A stretch of DNA of 64,000 bases. Source: Methyloversatilis sp. (GTDB lineage: Bacteria > Pseudomonadota > Gammaproteobacteria > Burkholderiales > Rhodocyclaceae). Positions 1-8,125 of the stretch are shown here, in pieces; within the stretch, counting starts at the first letter, position 1; every line of letters begins with the position of its first letter. Both the position numbers and the translations under genes were made by a program. The stretch lies in contig NZ_JAUYNV010000058.1 of the NCBI RefSeq assembly GCF_030698125.1, positions 85,835 through 149,834 of the forward strand, given 5' to 3'. The notes beneath the pieces are model-generated. The model had not been told where the DNA came from and searched no databases. It saw only the letters and a program-made list of their open reading frames with translations.

Positions 1-606
1 CTGGGCCGACGCCAGCGCGGCCTGCGACTGGGCCAGCCGCGCCTGCGCGCCCTGCCGCTCGGCGCCGCGCGGCAGGCTGGCGTCACGCTGTGCCTGCACG
101 GTGCGCAGCTGCGCGCGCGCGTTGTCGAGCTGGCGCGCCGCCTCGTCGAGTTTCGACGGCGAGAAGAACTGCTGCGCCACCAGCGTCTGCGCGCGCTGGT
201 ACTCGGCGTCGGCCACCTTAAGGTTGGCTTCGGCCTGACGCACGGCCTGTTCGGCCACCGGCAACGTGACGGCGTCGTTCTGGCGCAGGCGCGCCTGCGA
301 CTCCTGGATCTGGGTGCGCGCCTGCTCGACCGCCGCCTCGGCATCGGCGGCGCGCAGCATGACCAGTGCGTCGCCCGCCTTCACCTGTGCGCCTTCGCGC
401 ACCGCGACGGCGTCGATGATGGCGGTGACCTGGGTGCCCAGTTCGATGCGCGCTGGCGTCGCGATGCGGCCGGTGGCCACGACGCTCTGGGTCAGCGGCG
501 CGCGTGTGACGGCTGCGGTATCCACCGCGATGCCGCGTGGCCAGAACAGCCATGCAACGAGCACTGCAGCGGCCAGCAGCAGCGCGATCAGATAGCGGGA
601 TTTCAT
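1..606 (-). CDS. HlyD-family efflux periplasmic adaptor (partial)
   Basis: The reading frame is open from an ATG at 604-606 to the left edge, so only about 202 N-terminal residues are seen. It begins with a short basic N-terminus and one hydrophobic segment (LIALLLAAAVLVAWLFW) that would anchor or export it. A biotinyl-lipoyl-like stretch follows (EGAQVKAGDALVML), then a long Ala/Gln/Arg-rich helical hairpin. This is the layout of membrane fusion proteins that join an inner-membrane RND or ABC pump to an outer-membrane channel. The pump genes would lie to the left, outside the window. The substrate cannot be told. It is transcribed in the same direction as the thioredoxin-like gene 42 bases upstream. 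Confidence 0.85.
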   Translation of the reverse strand, partial: MKSRYLIALLLAAAVLVAWLFWPRGIAVDTAAVTRAPLTQSVVATGRIATPARIELGTQVTAIIDAVAVREGAQVKAGDALVMLRAADAEAAVEQARTQIQESQARLRQNDAVTLPVAEQAVRQAEANLKVADAEYQRAQTLVAQQFFSPSKLDEAARQLDNARAQLRTVQAQRDASLPRGAERQGAQARLAQSQAALASAQ

Positions 607-647
607 CGGGAAGAAGACGTCAGGGGCGGAGGTTCAGGGTCGGAGGT

Positions 648-1151
648 TCAGGACGGTGCGTCGAGCAGGTTTTCGATCAGCGCATCGAGCGCCGCATGAT
701 CGGGAATGCCGATGATCTTCCTGACCACCTGGCCCTGCCGGTCGATCAGGTACGTGGTCGGCGTGGCATTGACGCCGCCAAAACCGCGCGCCACCTCGCC
801 GACCGGGTCGAAGCCTACGCGAAACGGCAGCGCCTCGCGACGGGTGAAGGCCTGCACGTGGCTGGGCGCGTCATAGCTCATCGCCACGGCAACCACGTCG
901 AGGCCGCGTGCCTGGTAGCGGTGATGCGTGTCGGCCAGCGCCGGCATGCCGCGGATGCACGGCGCACACGAGGTCGACCAGAAGTTGACCAGCCTGACCT
1001 GGCCCTGCGGCTGCGAAAAATCGACCCGGCCGCCGTCCAGCAGCGCGACCGGCACGGCCGGCGCCTGATCCGGAAAGCCCTGGCCGCGCAGCAGCCAGAC
1101 CAGACCGAGCAGCACCGCCAGCACTATCGGTGACATCCATTTGCGGGACAT
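648..1151 (-). CDS. TlpA-like thiol-disulfide oxidoreductase
   Basis: A 167-residue exported thioredoxin-fold protein. An N-terminal hydrophobic segment (residues about 7-21) acts as signal or anchor. The active-site CAPC motif is at Cys62-Cys65, after the typical LVNFWSTS strand, and the cis-proline loop is NATPTTYL. Family members act in the periplasm as thiol reductants or peroxidases, often in cytochrome c maturation or metal-protein folding. The gene sits just upstream of the HlyD adaptor on the same strand, so the two may share a transcript. It is divergent from the DUF4197 gene, leaving only about 57 bases for both promoters. The exact redox partner cannot be inferred. Confidence 0.85.
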   Translation of the reverse strand: MSRKWMSPIVLAVLLGLVWLLRGQGFPDQAPAVPVALLDGGRVDFSQPQGQVRLVNFWSTSCAPCIRGMPALADTHHRYQARGLDVVAVAMSYDAPSHVQAFTRREALPFRVGFDPVGEVARGFGGVNATPTTYLIDRQGQVVRKIIGIPDHAALDALIENLLDAPS

Positions 1152-1208
1152 AATCGTTGAGGTGTTCCGGTGACTCAGTTCGTTCGTTCAATCAGAAGGA
1201 TTTCGACC

Positions 1209-1892
1209 ATGCGTGCGATTGTCGGTTTTGTGGCCTGTCTTGTCATGTGCACCCAGGTGTGGGCCCTGTCGCTGTCCGACCTCACCGACAAGGACGCCGG
1301 CGGCGGCCTCAAGGAGGCGCTGACCCAGGGTGCGGCCAAGGCGGTCGACATGCTGGGCAGGCAGGATGGTTTCCTGAAGAACAAGGCGGTGAAGATTCCG
1401 CTGCCGGATGGCCTGCAGCAGGCCGAAAAGCTGATGCGCACCTTCGGCATGAAGAAGCAGGCCGACGAACTGATCACCGCGATGAACCGTGCCGCCGAGG
1501 CTGCCGTGCCCGAGGCCAAGCAACTGCTGGTCGGCGCGGTCAAGGACATGAGTGTCGACGACGCCAAAAAGATCCTGACCGGCGGCGAAACCTCCGGCAC
1601 CGAGTATTTCAAGGGCAAGACATCGGTCCAGCTGAAGGAACGTTTTCTGCCCATCGTGCAGCAGGCGATGGACAAGGTGGGCCTCGCCAAGAGTTACGAA
1701 AAATTCGCGTCCAAGGGCGCAAAGTATGGCGTGATCAGCAAGGAAGACGCCGATCTCGACAACTACGTGACCGAAAAGGCGCTCGACGGCCTGTTCAAGA
1801 TGGTGGCCGAAGAAGAGAAGGCGATCCGCAAGAACCCGGTCGGCGCCGCCGGCAGTCTGGCCAAGAAGGTGTTCGGCGCGCTCGGCCGGTAA
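1209..1892 (+). CDS. DUF4197 exported protein
   Basis: A 227-residue protein with an N-terminal signal peptide (MRAIVGFVACLVMCTQVWA). The mature part is Lys/Ala-rich and alpha-helical, with the family-like segments LSDLTDKDAGGGLKEAL, DAKKILTGG and FLPIVQQAMDKVGL. This matches the DUF4197 family of periplasmic proteins of unknown function. I chose the ATG at 1209 because AGAAGGA stands just upstream and the signal peptide starts there; an in-frame ATG at 1170 adds 13 unlikely residues. It is followed 12 bases later by a secretin-like gene, suggesting one operon. Confidence 0.8.
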   Translation: MRAIVGFVACLVMCTQVWALSLSDLTDKDAGGGLKEALTQGAAKAVDMLGRQDGFLKNKAVKIPLPDGLQQAEKLMRTFGMKKQADELITAMNRAAEAAVPEAKQLLVGAVKDMSVDDAKKILTGGETSGTEYFKGKTSVQLKERFLPIVQQAMDKVGLAKSYEKFASKGAKYGVISKEDADLDNYVTEKALDGLFKMVAEEEKAIRKNPVGAAGSLAKKVFGALGR

Positions 1893-1904
1893 GGGCGGTC
1901 GCGG

Positions 1905-2762
1905 GTGTCGCGCTTCATTCACCTCCTGCTGTGTCTGGCGCTGTGCGCGCCGATTGTGTCCTGGGCGCAGGTGAAGCTCGACATCATTCCGCTGAAGCAT
2001 CGCACGACCGATCAGGTGCTGCCGGCGCTGCAGCCGCTGGTCGGCGAAGATGCGGCACTTTCGGGGGCCAACAACCGCATCTTCATTCGCGCCGACGCCG
2101 CCACGCGGCTGGCCGTGAAGCAGGCGATCGAGGCGATCGACACGCCGCTGCGCAGCCTGATGATTTCGGTGCGGCACGACAACGACGATTCGATCCGGCG
2201 CGAGGGCGCCGCCGTGTCGGGCGAGGTGCGCGCCGGCGGCGTGTCGGTCGGTACGGCTGACCAAGGCGAAGACGGCACGGTCATCGAAGGTCGCAGCGGC
2301 GACAGCCGGGTCGCGACGCGTGTCTGGTCGACCCGCGGCAATTCGGCCGACCGGCTGTCGCAGCGGGTGCAGGTGGTCGAGGGCGGCTCGGCCTTCATCC
2401 AGGTCGGCAGCTCGATTCCGGTGCCGTTCACGCAGATCATCGCCGGTCCGCGGGGTGGCGCCATTTCGCAGGGTACCGAGTACCGCGACATCGGCAGCGG
2501 CTTCTACGCCATGCCGCGCGTCAATGGCGATCAGGTGACGCTGGACATTTCGCCGCAGAAGGAATCGCTGTCCGAAACGCAGTATGGCGAAATCCGTACC
2601 GCGCGGCTGGTCAGCACGGTGCGCGGCCGGCTGGGCGAATGGATGGAACTGGGCGGCAGCGGCTACAGCGAACAGATCGGCGAGCGCGGCATCACCCGCT
2701 ACGGCACGCGCGACGTGCAGTCGCAGCGCCGGCTGTGGGTGAAGGTCGATGTCGTGCGGTGA
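1905..2762 (+). CDS. secretin N-domain (NolW-like) exported protein
   Basis: A 285-residue protein starting with GTG and a signal peptide that ends after SWA. Residues about 24-90 (VKLDIIPLKHRTTDQVLPALQPL ... IRADAATRLAVKQAIEAID) have the pattern of the small N1/NolW domain of type II/III secretins. The rest contains beta-rich segments such as VVEGGSAFIQVGSSIPVPF, which resembles the start of a secretin barrel. The full secretin pore domain is missing, since real secretins are 450-700 residues. It is therefore a short secretin-domain protein, possibly a pilotin-like or assembly accessory factor. No secretion or pilus genes are adjacent. Confidence 0.7.
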   Translation: MSRFIHLLLCLALCAPIVSWAQVKLDIIPLKHRTTDQVLPALQPLVGEDAALSGANNRIFIRADAATRLAVKQAIEAIDTPLRSLMISVRHDNDDSIRREGAAVSGEVRAGGVSVGTADQGEDGTVIEGRSGDSRVATRVWSTRGNSADRLSQRVQVVEGGSAFIQVGSSIPVPFTQIIAGPRGGAISQGTEYRDIGSGFYAMPRVNGDQVTLDISPQKESLSETQYGEIRTARLVSTVRGRLGEWMELGGSGYSEQIGERGITRYGTRDVQSQRRLWVKVDVVR

Positions 2763-2885
2763 CCTTCATGAATTTCCTGAGCCGCGCTTAATTCCGCTGG
2801 CGATGCGGTGCGCAGCAGGGCGGTCGATACTGCAAGGGCGCTGCAACACAGCGCGCTTATTTCAAACGACCATCAGGAGACAGAC

Positions 2886-2960
2886 ATGAACTGGCAAACC
2901 CCCAAGGCCACCGACCTGCGTTTCGGCTTCGAAATCACGATGTACATCGCCAACCGCTAA
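2886..2960 (+). CDS. pqqA: PQQ precursor peptide PqqA
   Basis: A 24-residue peptide, MNWQTPKATDLRFGFEITMY followed by IANR. It carries the conserved Glu and Tyr, separated by three residues (EITMY), that are cross-linked by PqqE and become the PQQ skeleton. An AGGAGA ribosome site stands 5 bases upstream. It lies ahead of pqqB, C, D and E in the canonical order. Two hairpins follow it (2970-2996 and 3044-3064), as is common where pqqA must be made in excess over the enzymes. The length matches the family (22-24 residues). Position, sequence and context make this call very secure. Confidence 0.96.
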   Translation: MNWQTPKATDLRFGFEITMYIANR

Positions 2961-2969
2961 GGTGGCGAG

Positions 2970-2996
2970 GACCCGGCGAGTGGTAGCTCCCGGGTC
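2970..2996 (+). terminator. hairpin after pqqA (attenuator candidate)
   Basis: A perfect inverted repeat, GACCCGG ... CCGGGTC, with a 13-base loop, begins 10 bases after the pqqA stop. There is no T-run, so it is more likely an mRNA-stabilising or attenuating hairpin than a full terminator. Confidence 0.5.
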
Positions 2997-3043
2997 TCTG
3001 CAGCACCGGTCTGCGTCACGCGACCGGCCGGACGAATACCGTG

Positions 3044-3064
3044 ACGCGCCCTGAACGGGCGCGT
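3044..3064 (+). terminator. second hairpin between pqqA and pqqB
   Basis: A perfect 8-base inverted repeat, ACGCGCCC-TGAAC-GGGCGCGT, is followed by a modest T-rich tail (TGCATTT). It could partly terminate transcription before pqqB and thus favour pqqA mRNA. The pqqB ribosome site (GGAGGAGG) lies 37 bases further on. Confidence 0.5.
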
Positions 3065-3109
3065 TGCATTTGAATCAGAGTATCCGCACACGGATACCGG
3101 AGGAGGGGC

Positions 3110-4027
3110 ATGCGACTGCACGTACTGGGGTCCGGCGCGGGCGGCGGCTTCCCGCAGTGGAACTGCAACTGTCACAACTGCGACGGCCTGCGCAAGGGCA
3201 CGATACGCGCCACCGCGCGCACCCAGTCGTCGATCACCGTGACCGGCGACAACGAGAACTGGGTGCTGTTCAACGCGTCGCCCGACATCCTGACCCAGTT
3301 CCAGCAGTTCCCCGAACTGCAGCCGGCGCGCGCCCTGCGCGACACGGCGGTCCGCGCCATCGTGCTGATCGACGGCCAGATCGATCACACGACCGGCCTG
3401 TACATGCTGCGCGAACACCGTCAGCCGCACGAAATCTGGTGCACGCCGCCGGTGCAGGAAGACCTGACGCAGGGCAATCCGCTGTTCCGCCTGCTCGGGC
3501 ACTACAGCGGCGTGAATTGGCACCCGTTGCCGATCGACGAATCGATCTTCGAAATCGACGGCGCGCCCGGCCTGCGTTTCCGCGCGCATTCGCTGCTCAG
3601 CAACGCGCCGCCGTATTCGCCGCGTCGCGACCGGCCGGTGCCGGGCGACAACATCGGCGTCACCATCGAGGACACGCGCTCGGGCGGTCGCATCTACTAC
3701 GCTCCCGGCCTGGTCGAAATCACGCCCGAGGTGTGGGCGGCCATGCAGGCGGCCGACGTCGTGCTGGTCGACGGCACCTGCTGGAGCGACGACGAAATGA
3801 TCGCCCTGGGCGCGTCGAAGAAGTACGCGCGCGACATGGGGCACCTGCCGCAGACGGGCGAGAACGGCATGATGGTCTGGCTCGACAAGCTGCCGAAAGC
3901 CACGCGCAAGATACTGATTCACATCAACAACACCAACCCGATCCTGAACGAGGACAGTGCGCAGCGGCGCGAACTCGAATCACGCGGCATCGAGGTGGCT
4001 TACGACGGAATGGACATCACGGTATGA
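3110..4027 (+). CDS. pqqB: PQQ biosynthesis protein PqqB
   Basis: A 305-residue member of the metallo-beta-lactamase-fold PqqB family. The N-terminus reads [19 protein letters not shown], followed by a cysteine cluster at Cys19, Cys21 and Cys24 that is the family's structural metal site. Later segments such as [17 protein letters not shown] and HINNTNPIL are also family-typical. PqqB acts in PQQ maturation, probably hydroxylating the Glu-Tyr intermediate before PqqC. An exceptionally strong ribosome site (GGAGGAGG) precedes the ATG. Its stop overlaps the pqqC start (ATGA), indicating translational coupling. Confidence 0.96.
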   Translation: MRLHVLGSGAGGGFPQWNCNCHNCDGLRKGTIRATARTQSSITVTGDNENWVLFNASPDILTQFQQFPELQPARALRDTAVRAIVLIDGQIDHTTGLYMLREHRQPHEIWCTPPVQEDLTQGNPLFRLLGHYSGVNWHPLPIDESIFEIDGAPGLRFRAHSLLSNAPPYSPRRDRPVPGDNIGVTIEDTRSGGRIYYAPGLVEITPEVWAAMQAADVVLVDGTCWSDDEMIALGASKKYARDMGHLPQTGENGMMVWLDKLPKATRKILIHINNTNPILNEDSAQRRELESRGIEVAYDGMDITV

Positions 4028-4752
4028 GCACGCAACAAGCCTGGAATCACGCCGAGTTCGAAGCGCAGCTGCGCGACAAGGGTAGCGCGTATCACATCTT
4101 CCACCCGTTCAACGTCATGCTGAATACCGGCAAGGCGACGCCGGAGCAGATCCGCGGCTGGGTGGCCAATCGCTTCTATTACCAGATCGCGATTCCGGTG
4201 AAGGACGCGGCCATCCTGTCGAATACGCCTGACCGCGAAATCCGCCGCCAGTGGATACAGCGCGTCCTCGATCACGACGGCTACGAAATCACCGGTCCCG
4301 ACGGCACTGTGGTGCGCGACGAGGGCGGCATCGAAGCGTGGATCAGGCTGGGCGAAGCGACCGGTCTCACGCGCGACGAAATCGTCGATCTGCGCCACGT
4401 GGTGCCGGGCGTGCGATTTGCGGTGGACGCCTACATCAACTTCGCGCGCCAGCGGCCGTGGCAGGAAGCGGTGTGCTCGTCGCTGACCGAACTGTTCGCG
4501 CCCAAGATCCACAAGGAGCGCCTCGCCAACTGGCCCGAGCACTATCCGTGGATCGAATCGTCCGGCCTGCAGTACTTCCGCAACCGTGTGACGCAGGCGC
4601 GGCGCGACGTGGAACAGGGGCTGGCGGTGACGCTGAACTACTTCGACACGCCGGCGTTGCAGACGCGCGCGCTTGAAATCCTGCAGTTCAAGCTCGACGT
4701 GCTGTGGACCATGAACGACGCGATGGCCAACGCCTACGGCGTCAGCAAGTAA
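4024..4752 (+). CDS. pqqC: pyrroloquinoline-quinone synthase PqqC
   Basis: A 242-residue cofactorless oxidase that closes and oxidises the last ring of PQQ using molecular oxygen. The sequence shows the all-helical PqqC/TenA-like fold and characteristic segments: [52 protein letters not shown] and [15 protein letters not shown]. It carries the active-site His, Tyr and Arg residues in the expected stretches. The length is close to the usual 240-255. The start ATG overlaps the pqqB stop. pqqD follows 4 bases after its stop. Confidence 0.96.
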   Translation: MSTQQAWNHAEFEAQLRDKGSAYHIFHPFNVMLNTGKATPEQIRGWVANRFYYQIAIPVKDAAILSNTPDREIRRQWIQRVLDHDGYEITGPDGTVVRDEGGIEAWIRLGEATGLTRDEIVDLRHVVPGVRFAVDAYINFARQRPWQEAVCSSLTELFAPKIHKERLANWPEHYPWIESSGLQYFRNRVTQARRDVEQGLAVTLNYFDTPALQTRALEILQFKLDVLWTMNDAMANAYGVSK

Positions 4753-4756
4753 CCCG

Positions 4757-5041
4757 GTGAGCGAAGCGATGGCGATCACGACCGCAACCGTACCGAAGGT
4801 GGGCCGCAACTTCCGTATCCAGTGGGAACCGGCGCAGGACGCCTACGTGCTGCTGTATCCGGAAGGCATGGTGAAGCTGAACCAGAGCGCCGGCGAAATC
4901 CTGAAGCGTTGCGATGGCGCGGCCAATGTCGCCGCCATCGTCGCCGACCTCGAAACGACCTTCAACGCGCAGGGGCTGGAAGCCGACGTGCTCGCCTTCA
5001 TCGAACTGGCTGACCAGCAGAAATGGGTGGAGCTGACATGA
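4757..5041 (+). CDS. pqqD: PQQ peptide chaperone PqqD
   Basis: A 94-residue RiPP recognition element protein. It binds PqqA and presents it to the radical SAM enzyme PqqE. The typical pattern [21 protein letters not shown] followed by [14 protein letters not shown] is clear. Two starts are possible: GTG at 4757 or ATG at 4769. The GTG is 4 bases from the pqqC stop; the shorter form (90 residues) matches the family length equally well. Its stop overlaps the pqqE start (ATGA), so the genes are coupled. Confidence 0.94.
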   Translation: MSEAMAITTATVPKVGRNFRIQWEPAQDAYVLLYPEGMVKLNQSAGEILKRCDGAANVAAIVADLETTFNAQGLEADVLAFIELADQQKWVELT

Positions 5042-6195
5042 CCGACCTTTCCGAAGCCGTGGCGGTGCAGGACACCGCGAAGATCGGCCCGCCGCTGTGG
5101 CTGCTGGCCGAACTGACCTATCGCTGCCCGCTGCACTGCGTGTATTGCTACAACCCGGTTGATTTCGCCAAGACCGAAGACGAACTGACGACCGAACAGT
5201 GGTTCAAGGTGCTGCGCGAAGCCCGTGAGCTCGGGTCGGTGCAGTGCGGCTTCTCCGGTGGCGAACCGATGCTGCGCGATGACCTCGAAGTCATCGTCGC
5301 CGAGGCGCACCGCCTGGGCTACTACACCAACCTGCTGACATCGGGCGTCGGGCTGAACGAAAAGCGCATCGGCGCGCTGAAGGAAGCCGGGCTGGACCAC
5401 ATCCAGCTGTCGTTCCAGGACTCGACGCGCGAAATGAACGACTTCCTCTCTTCTACGCGCACGTTCGACCTGAAGCGCCGCGCGGCCGACATGATCAAGG
5501 CGCACGGCTATCCGATGGTCATGAACTGCACCATCCACCGGCACAACATCGACCACATCGAAGCCATCCTGCAGCTGGCGTCCGACATCGACGCCGAGTA
5601 CGTCGAACTGGCCAACACGCAGTACTACGGCTGGGCGCAGGTGAATCGCGACCAGTTGCTGCCGTCGCGCGAACAGCTCGAGCGCGCCGAGCGCATCACC
5701 AACGAGTGGCGCGCCACGCACGGCAACAAGATGAAGTTGTTTTTCGTCGTGCCCGACTATTACGAAAAGCGGCCGAAGAAGTGCATGAATGGCTGGGGCA
5801 ACATCTTCCTGACCATCACGCCGGACGGCAAGGCGCTGCCCTGCCACACCGCGCGCATGCTGCCCGGGTTGGAGTTTCCGGACGTGCGCACCTCGTCCAT
5901 CCGCGAAATCTGGTACGAATCCGAAGGCTTCAACCGCTACCGCGGCACCGGCTGGATGAAGGAGCCCTGTTCCAGCTGTCCGGAAAAGGAAAACGATTAC
6001 GGCGGCTGCCGCTGTCAGGCCTACATGATCGCCAACGACCCTGCCGCGGCCGACCCGGTGTGCGACAAGTCGCCCCTGCACAACCGCATCACCGAAGTCG
6101 TCGACCGTGCCCAGATCGCCGGCAACGCGGCACAGGTCAAGCCCTTGATCTACCGCGGCCCGAAGGAATCGCTGCAGCTCGACCGGCCGTTCTGA
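5038..6195 (+). CDS. pqqE: PqqA peptide cyclase PqqE (radical SAM)
   Basis: A 385-residue radical SAM/SPASM enzyme that forms the carbon-carbon bond between Glu and Tyr of PqqA. The radical SAM cluster motif CX3CX2C is at Cys30, Cys34 and Cys37 ([12 protein letters not shown]). [12 protein letters not shown] is the SAM-binding GGEP region. The C-terminal SPASM cysteines appear in [25 protein letters not shown] and PVCDKS, ligating auxiliary Fe-S clusters. The ATG at 5038 overlaps the pqqD stop, so I preferred it to an upstream ATG at 5023. A terminator follows 36 bases downstream and closes the pqq operon. Confidence 0.96.
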   Translation: MTDLSEAVAVQDTAKIGPPLWLLAELTYRCPLHCVYCYNPVDFAKTEDELTTEQWFKVLREARELGSVQCGFSGGEPMLRDDLEVIVAEAHRLGYYTNLLTSGVGLNEKRIGALKEAGLDHIQLSFQDSTREMNDFLSSTRTFDLKRRAADMIKAHGYPMVMNCTIHRHNIDHIEAILQLASDIDAEYVELANTQYYGWAQVNRDQLLPSREQLERAERITNEWRATHGNKMKLFFVVPDYYEKRPKKCMNGWGNIFLTITPDGKALPCHTARMLPGLEFPDVRTSSIREIWYESEGFNRYRGTGWMKEPCSSCPEKENDYGGCRCQAYMIANDPAAADPVCDKSPLHNRITEVVDRAQIAGNAAQVKPLIYRGPKESLQLDRPF

Positions 6196-6231
6196 CGTCG
6201 GCCGAACACACCGGCTGAAGCACAGGCAAAA

Positions 6232-6267
6232 AAACGGCCCCCTGTCGGACAGTGCAGGGGGCCGTTT
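6232..6267. terminator. bidirectional rho-independent terminator
   Basis: A perfect 13-base stem AAACGGCCCCCTG / CAGGGGGCCGTTT with a 10-base loop. An A-run lies on the left and T-rich DNA on the right, so it can end both the pqq operon and the converging PEP-CTERM gene. Confidence 0.9.
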
Positions 6268-6315
6268 CAATTCCAGCCGGCGGCGCTTGCGCACCGCCTT
6301 CCGTTGCAGCTTCGA

Positions 6316-7086
6316 TTACGCCTTCGTGCGACGGCGGGCAGCCAGACCGATCAGGCCCAGACCAGCCAGCAGCATGGCGTAGGTTTCCGGTTCCGGGATC
6401 GCGGCGATCGGCGCGAAACCTTCGAAGGTCGCGGTGCGCAGCGGCGGCGACAGACCATCCACGCTCGGCGCCTGACGGATGGTGACCGCGTCGATCAGGT
6501 AGGTGAATTCCGTCGCATTGGTCTTCAGCACGTACCAGCCGGTCGTCGGATTGCCTTCTTCGACCGAAATGTCGGTGCGGAAGTCGACCACGTTGTCGTC
6601 GAAAACATCCACTGGATTGGTCGGGCGGGTGCGCACGCCATTCGAGGTGTGGGCTGTCGATTGCAGGCGGAAATCGTCGTCCGTTGCCGCATACCATCCA
6701 ACCGACACGTAGTAGTTGGCGTAGCCGCTACGCAGGATGTCGTTGATTTCGACGTCGTATTCCACATCCCCGATTTCGATTTCGCCGACGACCAGTTCGA
6801 AGCGCGACGCGAACAGCAGTGTGTTGTCGCTGGTGCTGCGATAGACGAAGTCGTAGAAGGTCCCGATGTCGGTGCCGTCATAGAGCACCGAGCTGATGCG
6901 GCGGGCGGCTTGGGTGTAGCCGGCGCTTTCTGGTGTCCAGTCGAAGCCGAGGAACAGCGGGTCAACCGCGGCGTTGTTGATGCCGACGATCCGCAGATCG
7001 CCGCTTTCCGGCAGGGCGACGAAGGCGTGCGCTGCGTGGGCGCCCAGGCCCAGCATCAGCGATAGTGCGATGGTTTTGATTTTCAT
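6316..7086 (-). CDS. PEP-CTERM sorting domain protein
   Basis: A 256-residue exported protein. The signal peptide ends near AHAAHA. The C-terminus has the full PEP-CTERM tripartite signal: IPEPETYAM, a hydrophobic helix (LLAGLGLIGLAA) and a basic tail (RRRTKA). Such proteins are cleaved by exosortase and sent to the surface or exopolysaccharide matrix. No exosortase gene is seen here, so it must act in trans. The middle part shares segments with the next gene (for example YDFVYR, then a short stretch ending in a R-x-x-L/V-pattern and I-N-D/N-I/V-x-R-x-G), showing they are paralogues of unknown function. It is probably co-transcribed with that gene, 42 bases away. Confidence 0.85.
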   Translation of the reverse strand: MKIKTIALSLMLGLGAHAAHAFVALPESGDLRIVGINNAAVDPLFLGFDWTPESAGYTQAARRISSVLYDGTDIGTFYDFVYRSTSDNTLLFASRFELVVGEIEIGDVEYDVEINDILRSGYANYYVSVGWYAATDDDFRLQSTAHTSNGVRTRPTNPVDVFDDNVVDFRTDISVEEGNPTTGWYVLKTNATEFTYLIDAVTIRQAPSVDGLSPPLRTATFEGFAPIAAIPEPETYAMLLAGLGLIGLAARRRTKA

Positions 7087-7128
7087 GATTTTGTCCTCTT
7101 TGACAAGTAGTGTGGAAAACTCTGGCTA

Positions 7129-8004
7129 TCAGGCGCTCATGCGACGACGTGCGATCGTGCCGATCATGCCCAGGCCGGCCAGCAGCATTGCGTAGGTGGA
7201 TGGCTCCGGAATTGGAGCAGTGTTGGTCGGGACAAAGCCGGCAGTGAATGCCTTGACGATCGGCTGGCCCTCTTCGCCCGCCTGGAAGTAGCCGATCGCG
7301 TTGTCGGCGACGGTGTAGTAGGTGGCGTTGGTCTTGATGAGATACAGGCCGCTGTATGGATTGTCTTCGGACAAGTTGATGTCCGACTGGAAGCTGATCG
7401 CATCCGGGTCGTACACGTCTGTCGACCCAAGACCTTGATCGCTGCGTGCAGCGCTGTATAGCCGCAGATCGAAATCTGACATGTACATCCAAGCTGCCGC
7501 CGCGTCGAAAACGGTTCCGTTCTCCTCAAATCCGTAGCGGAAGACGTTGTTCAGTTCAGCATTTTGCTGTTGACCCGGAAGACCGAGAATCACACGAGTG
7601 CCAAATACCAGCTTATTGTCCCGCGAATCTCGATAAACGAAATCATACATATCGCCGATTGCTTGGCCCGCGAGCTGGACATCTTCCGTTAGCCGATAAT
7701 CAAGTAGCGTAAGCACTCCACTACCGGTAACTGGTCTCGGAATCGGACCTGATGTCGCAATTGAGTTGTAGCTGATACTGGAAGCAACTAGCGGAATTAA
7801 TACGTCTCCGATTTCGGTGGTGACGGTAAATGAAGACGTGATTGTTCTGTCAGTGGCCTCAAGAAAATAGCGGTCAGTGTTCTGGTTGTTGGCGCCGCTA
7901 AGGCGGAATGGAAACACCTTGTTGAGCTCGGAAAAATCACCTGCTGCCGCGCCCAGACTGGCGCCCATCAATATTGTCGCTGCAGCGACGTGCGCTAATT
8001 TCAT
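7129..8004 (-). CDS. PEP-CTERM sorting domain protein (paralogue)
   Basis: A 291-residue exported protein with a signal peptide (ending GAAAG). It has a C-terminal IPEPSTYAMLLAGLGMIG helix and an ARRRMSA basic tail, the PEP-CTERM surface-sorting signal. The central domain resembles its downstream neighbour: MYDFVYRDSRDNKLVFGTR here against FYDFVYRSTSDNTLLFASR there. The pair thus arose by tandem duplication. Its base composition is visibly less GC-rich in the 7500-8000 part than flanking genes. Function is unknown; no recognisable enzymatic motif is seen. Confidence 0.85.
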   Translation of the reverse strand: MKLAHVAAATILMGASLGAAAGDFSELNKVFPFRLSGANNQNTDRYFLEATDRTITSSFTVTTEIGDVLIPLVASSISYNSIATSGPIPRPVTGSGVLTLLDYRLTEDVQLAGQAIGDMYDFVYRDSRDNKLVFGTRVILGLPGQQQNAELNNVFRYGFEENGTVFDAAAAWMYMSDFDLRLYSAARSDQGLGSTDVYDPDAISFQSDINLSEDNPYSGLYLIKTNATYYTVADNAIGYFQAGEEGQPIVKAFTAGFVPTNTAPIPEPSTYAMLLAGLGMIGTIARRRMSA

Positions 8005-8125
8005 GATGCGATCTCCTTGTTGAAGTGATGCAGGGTGAAGCGATTATTCGGAGGACACGTAACTGCCCTGCTGTGTCTCTTGTTGTAATCGATCATTGTC
8101 TGATCGATGCAAAACGATCCGGTGT

